DNA of 64,000 bases from Phytophthora sp. 'mugwort' (Eukaryota > Oomycota > Peronosporomycetes > Peronosporales > Peronosporaceae), in the NCBI GenBank assembly GCA_033558025.1, contig JAUCEF010000014.1:1736001-1800000 (forward strand). The letters run 5' to 3'. Shown piece by piece: positions 35,010-45,324 of the stretch. A model generated the notes under the pieces. The model made no database searches and was not told the DNA's origin. It saw only the letters and a program-made list of their open reading frames with translations. The stretch's first letter is position 1; every line of letters begins with the position of its first letter. The position numbers were made by a program, and so were the translations under genes.

Positions 35010-35264
35010 CGCGGTGCTTTATGGCACTGAGTCTTTGTACAATATGCTCAATGCTGCTGCGCTATGTTCACAACGAATAGACAAATCCACAAGGCTATTC
35101 CACCTTGGTGTAATCTGTTTATGCGGCTGAATCATCATTGGCGTATGATGCGCGTCATACATTAAGTGCTAATCATAAGTACGGCTTTGATCACTCCACT
35201 GTAGTAGCCAAATGGCGTCTTACGTTCCATCTCTATCCTAACTTCCACCTCCTCCATCCATTCC

Positions 35265-37524
35265 TTAGTGTACCGGCACGACGTCCCATGACGTGAAACA
35301 CGATAGTAATAGGAACTGGCTGATGTCCCGCACGACGCCACCGATGTGGTTCAGGCATGCGATGGCCCAGCCAACCTCCTGTAGGAATACGGCGGCGCCT
35401 GGAGGCGACGACCCGCACGTGAATCGTGTGATGTTGGCCAGCTCTTGACCTCGAGCAGCATAATCCACGGACCGGTACTCGATCACGTCCTTGCAGTCGT
35501 TGCCGGGACACGCGCGTCTCAATGCGTTGCAGCGCTCACAGAACTTGACACCGTCCCGTCGACTCCATTTGGTCGCCATGCCTTCGTGATCCAAGTCGCA
35601 TCTCATGCGACGCAACGGCAAGTGTCGGTAGAAGCTCTTGACCGCTTCTTCCGTGCCGTCTTCCATCTGCATTCGCTTCTGGAGCCTCTGCGCGCGGTTG
35701 CGAAGGAATGGACTCTGCAGCTCCTCAAACGCGGCACACAGCTTGTTGGTCGTCAATTCCGTGATCGGACACGGGTCCGCGCCAACGCCAGCTTTCACCA
35801 CAGCACGGCCCCAGAACGGTTGATCTCCGAAGAACGGCACGATAAAGGTCGGTTTTCCAGCTAGTAGGCCTCCAGCAGTAGTGCCGGCGCCGCCATGATG
35901 CACGACGGCAGAACAACGTGGCAGAAGCCACTCGTGCGGACAGTTTCCAATGAACAAGACGTTGTCCGGGATGTCGAGGTCGCCCGTCATGTCCGTCCAG
36001 CTCGATTGGATTAGCACTCTCACGTTCGCCTGCTTTGCTGCCTCTATAATCATCTTGGTCGTCGCGCGTGGGGCTTCAAGCACCATAGATCCAAAACCAA
36101 CAAAAATGGGTCCTCCATCGTCGCCCAGGAAAGCTTCAAGCTCGGGTGACGGCGTGTATGACGACGACTCGTCGCTCTTTAGTGTGACTGTGCCCACGAC
36201 ATCGTATAACTCGCCCCAGTCGAAAGGTTTTGGTACCAAAGACGGACTCCACATGAACGAGTGAGGGATATCCAAGTCCAGGAGCATTTCTCGTCCACGT
36301 CCGCCCTTTCGGATACGTGGCAACCCCAACACGTCGCTTCGAAACGTGTTCACAAGACGCTCTGTCCCTTCCCACATGAGCAGGTCCACGAGCTTGTACG
36401 ACAGATAGTTTCTCTTCTGTGGCTTGTCCTGGTACGGCAGGTTCGACATTGGGTGGGGGAACGCAACCGTAGGCACCCACGGCTGCGGAAACATGATGTG
36501 TAGCGGCACGCCGAGCTTCTCTGCGACGTGAATGTGTCCATAAGTCACGGGATTCGAGATGATGGCTTGTGCACGAAACGGGAACCCGGCAACACCTGCT
36601 GCTTTACCGTCTGGGTCAGGAGCTGACACGGCAGGCCACGTCGACCTCAAGATCTCTTCCAGCATCTGCATCTGCCTTGGAACATCCTTCTGTAGCGTCT
36701 CTAGTTTGAGTGGCGGGATGAGTCTCCCACCGGTTTTGACCATATACGCCGCCAATTCCTTCGGGTCGCCGCCAAGCGGGTAAAACTCGACTCTGTGACG
36801 CGTGACCAAGTCGCGGTAGATCTGGTGCGTGGCGAGGCGCACTCGATGGCCGTCCAACTGCAGTCGTTTCGCGATAGCGAGGAACGGCTGCACGTCGCCT
36901 CTGGTACCGACAATCATGATGCAGATCTGCATGGCTGGTGGACGCACTATCGGCGCTTGGTTGTCTCCAATATAGACCTTAGCGCTGGACTTATCTGCAG
37001 GTAATGCGGGTGGTTTGCGACTGCAATTGGCCTCGAGATGGCAGTCCGACAGCGTCTTGCTGCGCGGCCGCGGCTTGGACGCGCGTCTTCTCAACGTCGA
37101 GTACTCTCCAGGTCCTTCCTCACCTGACGAGTAACCGTCCTCAGACATCGAGGCGTTCATGCTCTTTCCTCGCATGCGAGAGGCGGTTGCATCCTGTTCA
37201 TGCTCCTGGTCGCATTGGTGTTTACTGAAAAAGGTGCGGAGCTGCTCGTGCCAGGCCTGGAAGAGCTGGTCCAGCTGCTGCAGCCGCTCGAAGAGCACGG
37301 GCCACGTGGCCTTGTCGCTCTCTGCCGGCTTGCGGATGATCGGCGAGCTGTGGGCCTGTGGGGGGTGCTCCAGCCGCCAGAAGAGCGTCCTGAAGAGCTG
37401 GTTCGAGTCCTGCACCGACGGATATGATGAAGTTAGTTGCGAGGATTGGGGTTACGTACTGTGCGTCTAAATTAATTAAAAATGGCGTATAATTTACCCC
37501 AAAGCTCCATTTCTGGACGACCAT
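35265..37524 (-). CDS. Sterol 3-beta-glucosyltransferase-like protein, two exons
   Basis: The model joins exon 1 (37498-37524, MVVQKWSFG) to exon 2 (37409-35265) across an 88-bp intron (37410-37497). The donor is G|GTAAAT, the acceptor GTGCAG, and there is a CTAAC branch-point-like motif. The phase is 0, giving 723 residues. An N-terminal region aligns with that of the neighbour (AWHEQLRTFF vs EWNERLKAAL). It is followed by a serine/arginine-rich linker and one GT1 domain with MIVGTRGDVQPFLAIAKRL and VVHHGGAGTTAGGLLAGKP. Strong similarity to domain 1 of the gene at 30.6-35.0 kb shows a tandem duplication. The C-terminus ends soon after FLQEVGWAI, where the neighbour continues, so it is either truncated or carries an unrecognised 3' intron. 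Acts on a membrane lipid with UDP-sugar by family; exact acceptor unknown. Confidence 0.88.
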
Positions 37525-38835
37525 ATTCTTTCTTTGGCTTGTGCTTGGGACTCGATAGATTCTAGACTGAGAAAACCCTGGAGCAGCGAATCAACACCGG
37601 CGGTAATAAAGTCGCAGACGTCGTTTCGAATCTGCCGGGGGGAGAGAAGACGCGGCCGCGCCAGGGATATTTTGACACGGCGTATGTAACTCGGTTATCG
37701 ACGTCATGCTGATGGACGGAGGCGACTATGATTCACTGCTCTTTTGCAGTGAGGTGGCAATTGAGCGCTTATATGCGCGAGGCGATACCGTATAGGTTTT
37801 TCGGGGTTGGGGCGATAGCATTGATATTTGATACAAAAAACCTGATATTTTTCAATAAAGAATATCATCTGGTCCAGGTGTACTAAAAACTGATATTTAA
37901 GTTCTGGCGTCAAAAATACCAATAACGATCGCCTGTTTGGCACGTTTGAAAGGCCCAGGAATATACGTTTGCTATTTACATGCGTTCCTCCGGGAGAGGC
38001 GGACGGATGATATCCTAGCGCGGCAGTTTGAAATTGAATGGCAGCGGGCGAGGTCCTTCCGCCACATGACGACCCGTTTCTCCGCTTGTGAACAATGAAA
38101 CGGCGGCATGTTTTTCTATTTTTGTGTATGTGGACTTCTCGGCATTTTCCACGACCAAAGGCACTGATGCGTGTGCCTATTGGGCCCGTTGCTTGCAAAG
38201 GCACGTTGGGGGTGGACATGCCACGCGAGCGCGACTCGTGGCGGACGCGAAGAGTTGTCATTTGGTTCAGAGGTTGAGTTCATAATATTTTCTAGGCTGG
38301 ACTACTACGTAGTATTAGATAATAGTGATGCAGGGGTTTGTCGTCATTGTAGCGGTTGGTAGTTGCAATTACGCTGCGATATAACGGCGTCACTGCAGCC
38401 CGCTGTACGAACCTCTCAAGCCGCGTGTCGACTGTCAGCCGCGTCATAGCATGATTATGATCTTCTAGTACCGGCGTGCACGAAGCAGTAAGTAGCTCAA
38501 ATCAGCATTAGTTCTTTGTTGTCACAGCTCGTGACGTCTATTTGCTCTTGATGATACCTGCAGGTTCTGCAATGAGTAAACCTGGAAGTCAAAGCAACAA
38601 ACATCTGACATTATCACACCACCACGCACAGGTAAAGAAACATCTTCGGAGCTAAAGTTATGTAACTTTATAGTCTTGAAAATGCATGCGCCTTATATAG
38701 AGGAGCTTCGGAAAAGGGAAAGTGAAAATCGGCAGCGCCTCCGTATAGACAGCTAGGTAATAACACCCTCGTTGCCTCACAACGCGACTAGCCCGATTCA
38801 AGTCCATAAGGACACTTCATCGTCTCCTCAGTCGC
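37525..38835. other. Intergenic spacer, no supported gene
   Basis: A 185-codon minus-strand frame (37704-38261) exists but has no domain, no initiator and an atypical, AT-rich composition with repeated GATATTT words. I see nothing else. Confidence 0.5.
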
Positions 38836-39381
38836 TCAGTCGTCGTTGTCGTAGTCGTCGGCATGCTGAGTCTTGTCGTCCGCCTTCTTGGCAAACCCCT
38901 TGATCTTGTCGGCCCACGAATCGGCTGTCTCCTGCACTTTCGACGTCACGTCCGAGGCCTTACCCTTCACCTTGCCCTTGGCCTCCTCCTTCTCCTCGCG
39001 AGCGCGCTCCCGAGCCTTGCGCGCACGGGCCTTGGCATCGCCAGCCACTTCGTTCGACTTATCCTTCGTGCGGTCCATCCAGCCGTAATCATCGTCGTCG
39101 TTGTTGCGGCCACGCTTAGCCTTGCGCTTCTCCTGCTCTTTGCGGCGCTGCATCACATCCTGCACAATTTAAGACGCCAAAACAAGGCGTCAAATCTTTT
39201 CGCCAGTCGAGACAGAAAACTACGACCGTCACACCTGCACACACTGTCGAAAATCGTGCGTCTCCTGGTCGCAGTTGGCGCGGTCGAAGGATCCGCCCCA
39301 GAGCTTCTGGAACCAGTCGCCATAACAGGCCTTCACACGCTCCTTCTGCTCCTCACACTCGGTAAACGATTCCATCTTCAT
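38836..39381 (-). CDS. MDM35/TRIAP1-like twin-CX9C protein with charged LEA-like tail
   Basis: Two exons (39381-39235 and 39159-38836) flank a 75-bp intron, giving 156 residues. Residues 1-49 contain two CX9C pairs: C-EEQKERVKA-C and C-DQETHDFRQ-C. The spacing and the aromatic residues between them (YGDWFQKLW) are as in MDM35/TRIAP1, the intermembrane-space chaperone of PRELI-type lipid transfer proteins. Exon 2 adds about 108 residues unlike that family: a basic stretch, an acidic DDDDYGW patch, then long Ala/Lys/Glu/Arg helices (EVAGDAKARARKARERAREE, SKVQETADSWADKIKGFAKK) resembling LEA or apolipoprotein-like amphipathic repeats, and an acidic end. By family the cysteines would be oxidised by Mia40 in mitochondria. 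An initiator lies 20 bp upstream. Fold assignment is good, function inferred. Confidence 0.75.
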
Positions 39382-39400
39382 TATGCGCAGCACGGCGAAC

Positions 39401-39414
39401 AATCGGTAATGAGC
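39401..39414 (-). promoter_or_regulatory. Oomycete-type initiator of the twin-CX9C gene
   Basis: GCTCATTACCGATT on the minus strand is a very close Inr match and lies about 20 bp upstream of the ATG at 39381, which supports the chosen start. Confidence 0.8.
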
Positions 39415-39787
39415 AATAGAGCAGCACGAATATTGAGGGGCCTGTGCAGCGCCGGCGGAGACGCGGCGTCGAGTGTCGCGCCCATCGGCACCCGACGTAA
39501 TACGGCACGATGGGCGCCGTCGCAACTTCAAAAAGACGAACCTTTCGCGACCTTCGCTATCTAATACTGCTGTGATTTTCACGGCGATCGATAAAACGCT
39601 GTCATATCGTATTTACCCGCTGAAAATGATAATATTACCGTTGGCCCCGTTGTGGATAGTTTTGTATAGCAGGCTGACTGCAACTTGCCCGTCGCAACCA
39701 CATCGCATCCGCAATCGGATTTTAAAGGGATGCAGCAGACACAATAACACAATAACGATACCATGCAAAATGTATGTGTCGAATCGT

Positions 39788-39808
39788 TCACTTACTTTCA
39801 GTAAGTGA
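39788..39808. repeat. Perfect 9-bp stem hairpin in divergent promoter region
   Basis: TCACTTACT-TTC-AGTAAGTGA lies between the divergently transcribed twin-CX9C and PH-domain genes. It could be an operator-like palindrome; function unknown. Confidence 0.85.
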
Positions 39809-40047
39809 GAGGAAGGGGCCGGACTGTCGTTCACGGTGCTTCCCTGTCAGTCCGGTTCTTTGCCCCCTCTTCCAAGAAGTGCTAGTTCAAAGCCTCAGTC
39901 AAGCCAGCGGCCACACCGACCCATACTGGGCGCTTCTGGTCTTATCCTCTCGAGCCACCATCACAGTTGCTCGATAGGCCCAGCTCTCTCCTCTCGCCTC
40001 TCTACATATATACGCCTCTGTTGCCCCGCCCGCTCTCTGCATCCAGG

Positions 40048-40992
40048 ATGCCTCCTACCGGCCGCAGCTTTCGCAACATGATGCGCGGCAACTCGTCGTC
40101 CGAGTCGTCGTCCATGTCGGAAGAGAACGAGATTCAGATGCAGGGGTGGATGCGCAAGCAGAAGGAGACGTTGCGCTCTTGGGCGCGGCGGTACTTCACG
40201 CTGAACGGTAAGATGCTGACCTATTACGACAGCGAGGACACGAGTCGCGGCGCGCGCGGCGTTCTGGAATTCGTGGACGTGACGGCGCTTACGACGGAGA
40301 ACAACGGACTGTCGCTGCACCTGGTGAATGGCAAGGAGGTGCGTCTCATCGCCGACACACATGTGGCATACGCAGCCTGGATGGCGGTGCTCTCAGCCGC
40401 CGTGAAGAGGCCGCGTGCAAACAAGAACCGCACCAGCAAGGAAGGATGGGCACATTGCCTTACGGACGACGACGTCTGGACGCGCTTCTTCGTTGTGATT
40501 AAGCACGACAGTTTTAGCTGCTACGAGTCGGAAGACGACGACGCCGAGCTCGCGCTCTCCGGCTTGATCCGCGCCGTAGACGAGTGGGATGGCAAGCGCT
40601 TCGGCATCGTGTGCTCTCTCAACCGCGGTCGTACCATTAAGCTATGCTTCGACTCGGCTGAGGAGAAGATGTCGTGGTTTCTTACACTCGAGTTTTCGGT
40701 CTCGTACGGTGCCGCGCGGATGAAGAAAGAATCGTCCATCAAGAGCACTAACAGTGACCACAACCCCGTGCTACGCGCCGCCTCGTCCAAGTCCGATGTT
40801 GGCGCTGCCACTGAGGCAGAAGAGGACGACGGCGTATGGATCTAATTGCTTGTTTTCTCTTAGTTTCTGGAGGAGAAATGCGCGGAGGAGGTGGCGACGG
40901 AGCTGCCCAAGGCGCTCTGTGCCGTTGGAGACCTGCGTCCTCAAGAGGAAAAGACGCGGCCCACCACCCTCCTGGGCGCGCAGCTTGAGTAA
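40048..40992 (+). CDS. Tandem PH-domain protein
   Basis: ATG 40048 (MPPTGRSFRNMM). After a serine-rich start comes a first pleckstrin-homology domain at about residues 30-120 (MQGWMRKQKETLRSWARRYFTL..., ending in the conserved Trp of AYAAWMAVLSAA). A second, more diverged one follows at about 130-225 (KEGWAHCLTDDDVWTRFFVV ... MSWFLTLEF). PH domains usually bind phosphoinositides or proteins at membranes. The simple reading stops at 40845 (VWI, 265 residues). However, removing a 30-bp GT..AG segment (40834-40863) joins in frame to a further 42 codons (FLEEKCAEEVATELPK...) ending at 40992; a 67-bp intron from 40797 would also keep frame. I favour the spliced form but cannot decide. A TATA-like ACATATATA is upstream at about 40003. 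Confidence 0.8.
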
Positions 40993-41771
40993 ATATTGCG
41001 ACCGCTAGCTGCGACGATGGTCGCGCGTGTGGCAATTTCTATTTTTTGGTAATTCTGCTACGAGAACGCTGTAAAAGAAAGAGATTCATTTCGATGTAAA
41101 GGTCAATAAATGAAAGTACACCAAGCCAGCCTCGAGGTGCTCCGTGCGTTGATAGCATCATAAACTAGGCTGGGGATGCATCGGCTTGAGAGCAAAGAGA
41201 GATGATTACGCCGAAATGGTCAACGCGGTCTTCAACATGATACAAAACCAAGCTCTTGCAAAGCATTTCAGATTTTAAATGCTATTATACTCACTCAACG
41301 TTCTCGGCTACATTTACTTGTTAAGGCAACAACGGCACGAGAGAGTCGTGCGTCGACTGCGAGTACTGTAGTTGCTGCTATGTGTCGTTCGAGTGAGAGC
41401 TTTCAGCGAGACAAACCAATTTATTAACCAGGCGTTGCAAAAAGCAAATTCAGCAGCATGTCCACGAAAAAACAGTAGATGCAACGTCAGGACCTGAGTC
41501 AGGCTGATTCAAGACCGCGCAGAACTGATACAACTTCGTAGTACAGTAAGTGTATAGTGCAACGTAGGATCCTTTATAACAAGCTTTCTTTGGGTAACAG
41601 CACAAGCAGAATAACATCACGAGTGACACCGCAAGGGGCCGCCTTCAATTGCAGAGCCCTCGCCACACTTTTCCCTTCATTTACTTTTTCTGGATGCTTT
41701 TCGTCACTATATATGTGTAGTGCATTGATGTTGCTGTGCTACTTGTCACCGTCCTGCCGGGCGAATCGTAT
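40993..41771. other. Intergenic, convergent 3' ends
   Basis: This spacer lies between the PH-domain gene (plus) and the PEPCK-like gene (minus). No gene or repeat recognised. Confidence 0.6.
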
Positions 41772-43086
41772 TTACAATTTCGCCAGAGCAGCTTCGACCT
41801 CGACGTCGCCGGACACAACAAAGCTCTTGGTGTCGGCCTTCTTCAGAAGCGCCTCGAACTTCTCCACGTCAGCGTCGGCGTCCATCTTCTTCAGCAGCGC
41901 GGCGGATTCTGCGGGAGAAATAGACTTCACACCCTTGCCAGCCTTGTCCACGAATATAGCAGCCTTGGGGTGTTCCACCAGGTTGTTACACGGCACGTTC
42001 ACGGCCGTGCCACCTTCCACGGCAACCACGTGCTTCTTCGAAAGTTTGGTGGCGGCGTCCACAATGGCGCCACCAAACAGCGACGTCACGCCCACGGGAT
42101 TCCAGATATTCAGGTGAGCACTGTAAAGCTGCCCCTTGTTGATAGCCGCAGCGCGTCCAACGCCCGTGGCGTTAAACACCAGCGCGGTCTTGTTGTCCTT
42201 AATTAGCACATCGGCGGGGACCACCAGTGATTCCGACTCCGCCACCTCCAATAGCTTCTTCTTGGCAAGACCAACGGCGTCCTTCACGGTGGCCAGGTCG
42301 GCCGCACCTGTGATCACGACCTTGACGAACGTAGCACCTTCATCGTCGTTATCCACAAGCAGCTGTGCCTGGGGATCTTTGCCTTTGAACTCGCCGCCAG
42401 TGGCTACGTAGACAACAATGGGGCGAGCAGCGTGCACATCTTTAGTGGGCACACGAACCAACAGACTCTGGGCGAACAGCGCCACCAACGGCGAGTCCGA
42501 GATCACGCGCACACGTGTTCGGTCGTCCTTGAACGAGCCAACGGCGCCGTCATGCGTGTACAGGCTGGGCTCGGTCGACAGGTGTTCCGTCACCTTCTCG
42601 TACAGGCCCTCGAAGTCGTTGAACACAATGCTCAGGTCCACCTCCTCAATCGCAACCTTCTTACCAGCTGGCATATTAATAATATAAGAGACTATACAAC
42701 ACAATAATACCATTAATACTAATGTTGTAAAAGTTCCTTACCGGTCTTCTCCAGCTTGGCGAGCTCCTCGAGTTTGGGCCAGCTAAGGTTGCGGAAGGCG
42801 TCGCCATGCGGCGTCACGTCGTCGTCGGCCAGCGACCAGTTGAACTCGATGTTAAGTCCGTCGTGCTCTTCCGGGAAATCCTGCTCGTATGAACAATAAT
42901 GGTAAAGAATAATAAAAAACGTGATTAGCCAATGTTTCCGCAACTCAATATCCAGCAGGATAAATTAACCACTGGACGCACCACGACGAACTTATCGGCG
43001 GCATGCGGAGCAACGCTGAAGTGGCGGAGAATAGCGCGACGCGCGGCGACCGAGCGCAGCGCCTGGAAGCTCTGGCGGAGGGCCAT
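41772..43086 (-). CDS. Mitochondrial protein resembling the N-terminal domain of ATP-PEPCK
   Basis: Three exons (43086-42970, 42880-42742, 42667-41772), 383 residues. Introns: 42881-42969 (acceptor GAGCAG) and 42668-42741 (donor G|GTAAGG). Residues 1-30 (MALRQSFQALRSVAARRAILRHFS) are a typical mitochondrial presequence. The segment SLYTHDGAVGSFKDDRTRVR followed by VISDSPLVALFAQSLLVR resembles the ATP-type PEP carboxykinase N-domain (LFVVDAFCG...R..VRFI...H..F...M.IR). No kinase P-loop (GLSGTGKTTL) or metal-site histidine region is found in the remaining sequence, and the protein ends about 200 residues short of PEPCK. An initiator lies 35 bp upstream, and RAD51C diverges from the same 163-bp gap. 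The gene model is firm; the family link is tentative. Confidence 0.6.
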
Positions 43087-43120
43087 GGTGACGGGGTCAG
43101 GCGGCTGGAACTTAACGATC

Positions 43121-43138
43121 GTGCGGAGGGAAATGAGC
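43121..43138 (-). promoter_or_regulatory. Oomycete-type initiator of the PEPCK-like gene
   Basis: GCTCATTTCCCTCCGCAC on the minus strand is a near-consensus Inr, 35 bp upstream of the ATG at 43086. Confidence 0.8.
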
Positions 43139-43173
43139 GGCCGAGGCCTCCTTCGCACTTAGGAGGATTGTGG

Positions 43174-43178
43174 CCAAT
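43174..43178 (+). promoter_or_regulatory. CCAAT box in a bidirectional promoter
   Basis: CCAAT lies inside the 163-bp interval between the divergent starts at 43086 and 43250. It could serve either gene. A single pentamer is weak evidence. Confidence 0.4.
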
Positions 43179-43249
43179 AAATAGAGTTTTTGGACCACTT
43201 AGATCGAAACGTACGCTTTTGATTGCAGCAAGTTGCACTAAGTGCCAGC

Positions 43250-45157
43250 ATGGCGGAGGCGGACGTGCCGCTTGCTGCGTGTGGCCTAGCGCCTTCGGTG
43301 CTTGGTAGGACGGCGTCGCGAATAGATGTAGAGGCAGAATTCGATATGTAGTAGACGCTGCTGCTGACATGGCGTTGTATTGTATCGTGTGAATTGTGTG
43401 GTTTGTTTTCGTAGCCGCGCTCTTCCGCGCAGGATTCCGGTATCAAAAGGACCTGATGGACGTCTCAGCACGGGAATTAGCCGGCGGTGGGTTGTGCTCT
43501 TGTACTTCTTTAACGTCTAGATACCGATACGATGTGATTTCTTACTGCAGAGGTGCAGATTAGTGTGAAGGACGCGGTGCAAGTGCTGGAGCTCGCACGA
43601 AGTGAAAAGAACGCGGCGTCTGTGGGGGAGACGGCTCTGGATCTGCTCCAGGTTCGCAGAATATTGCCATCATGTCCGTGATCTGGGTATATAATAGTTT
43701 ATGGTATTGTGTATTGCGTGCTGGGCCAGAAAGTGATCACAAGGAAGCCGATCGCAACGAGGCTGCTGGGGCTGGATGGACTTCTGGGAGGTGGTTTGCA
43801 GAGAGGTGAAGTCACCGAGATATGTACGTTTGATGGTGTTAAGAGCGTTTACGGTAGTAAATTAATATGGCTCCTTGGTTGCTTTATTATTTTCTTGTGA
43901 AGGTGGTGGTCCAGGGACTGGGAAAACACAATTAGCGTGAGTCTTAATGTTACACGGTTTATTTGAACGTGGAAGGGGGTGTCACTCAGCCTACGGGCTC
44001 GTTGTGGACAGGATCCATGCCTGTTTGGCTGCTCAGTATATGACGAATGAGTCTGGGAAAGCTTCATCGGCTGTATTCATTGGTATGAATATCAAAATGC
44101 AGCGAGGAGCATGTGTCTGTTGGTGTGTCAATCGTGCTGACGATTTTATTACAGATAGCGAAGGGAGTTTTATCATTGAACGCGTGGCATCAATGGCCGA
44201 GCACTTCTTAGAGGATTTTCGCCAACTCGGAGCAGAAAAATTGGTGAGTGGTCTTGCCGACCTGGTGGTAGGTTACCCTTCTTCACGAGTTTGTCATTTC
44301 ATGCACTTGGAATCGTTCTCCACCATAGACGCGGGATGATTTATTGCGTGGGATCACCTATTATCGCGTGCATGATTACTTGGAGCAAATGGAAATACTA
44401 CACTCGTTACCGGCATATTTCCGAGCGACGGCTGAGGTAGCCTACGACTGTGTTGATGAGAGCATTTCGGTTCAAGCTACTTACTGCGTTATGGGACTAT
44501 CTTGTTGTAGTGCAATCTCCTAGTGGTTGACACTATCGCTTTCCACATTCGCCACGGTTTCGAAGACTACACTCAAAGATCACGAGCATTGGCCGATCTT
44601 GCTACCTTTTTGCATGGACTGGCTACCGATTTTGACTTAACTGTAAGCACTCTCTTTAATTTCTATGCAGGATGATGTATTAGTGTCTAATGCCGCTCTG
44701 ATAGGTGCTGCTGATTAATCATATTACCACGAAGTCGTCATTTAATGAGCACCACGCATTGCAAGAGCTGCCAGCTTTGGGTAAGTTTATGTCAAGTTTC
44801 CTTTTTTCGGATCAATCAGTGGTCTTATTTGTCTACTTTATTATGAGAAGGCGATAGTTGGGCACATTCAATTCCCAATCGGGTTGTTTTCGAGTGGGAG
44901 GTGGGTACTCGACCAAGTCTGTTGGCTGGCCACAGCTGATTAACCGGTGTAATGGTGTGTAGGGCAACTGCAGAGTAGCTCGTATAATCAAGTCAGCAGT
45001 TCTTGAGCACGATTCAGCGCTTTTTGGAAGTGCGTCGGACTTACTGCAACGCTGAAGTACATGTACTGTAACTACATTCATTTTCTTACGTGAAAATGAC
45101 GTTATTTGTGTAGTTTCTGAGCGAGGAATGCGCGACATATCCGATGAAGAGTACTAA
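43250..45157 (+). CDS. RAD51C: RAD51C homologue (RecA-family recombination protein), 13 exons
   Basis: Thirteen exons give 330 residues: 43250-43304, 43415-43486, 43551-43651, 43730-43823, 43903-43936, 44012-44082, 44155-44243, 44329-44436, 44511-44642, 44705-44780, 44851-44900, 44963-45029, 45114-45157. All junctions are GT..AG and keep frame. RAD51C is a RAD51 paralogue that acts in homologous recombination and crosslink repair in the nucleus. Visible hallmarks: a helical N-domain (SVLAALFRAGFRYQKDLMDV), GLDGLLGGGLQRGEVTEI, Walker A GGPGTGKTQ, AVFIDSEGSFIIERV, Walker B NLLVVDTIAF, LLINHITTK and PALGDSWAHSIPNRVVFEWE. The last two exons (VARIIKSAVLEHDSALFGI, SERGMRDISDEEY) align with the RAD51C end. 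Introns of 62-110 bp. Reading through after FEWE would end early at 44939 and is rejected. Confidence 0.92.
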
Positions 45158-45324
45158 GCGACCAACACAAAGCTTTGGTTTTCATACGCGAGTGCAAATC
45201 TTTCTTGCCGTTTTTTCTTCTGAAACTCGCGTGTATTAACTTCTCGATCTAAGGTTTTTTTTTTTTCACTACTGTAGTTGTCACCAAGCAGATCTCTTCA
45301 GCCTTAGTCGTCAGTATTCTTTCT

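Noticed and set aside
37704..38261. Minus-strand 185-codon frame
   Set aside because: No domain, no initiator, and AT-rich repeats inside; probably chance.
43990..44011. Acceptor at 43989 for RAD51C exon 6
   Set aside because: It shifts frame relative to the preceding exon; the acceptor at 44011 keeps frame and gives the exact spacing of the family.
44901..44939. Earlier stop for RAD51C (reading on through GTGGGT after FEWE)
   Set aside because: The spliced continuation restores RAD51C-like residues in two further exons and ends at 45157, a much better fit.
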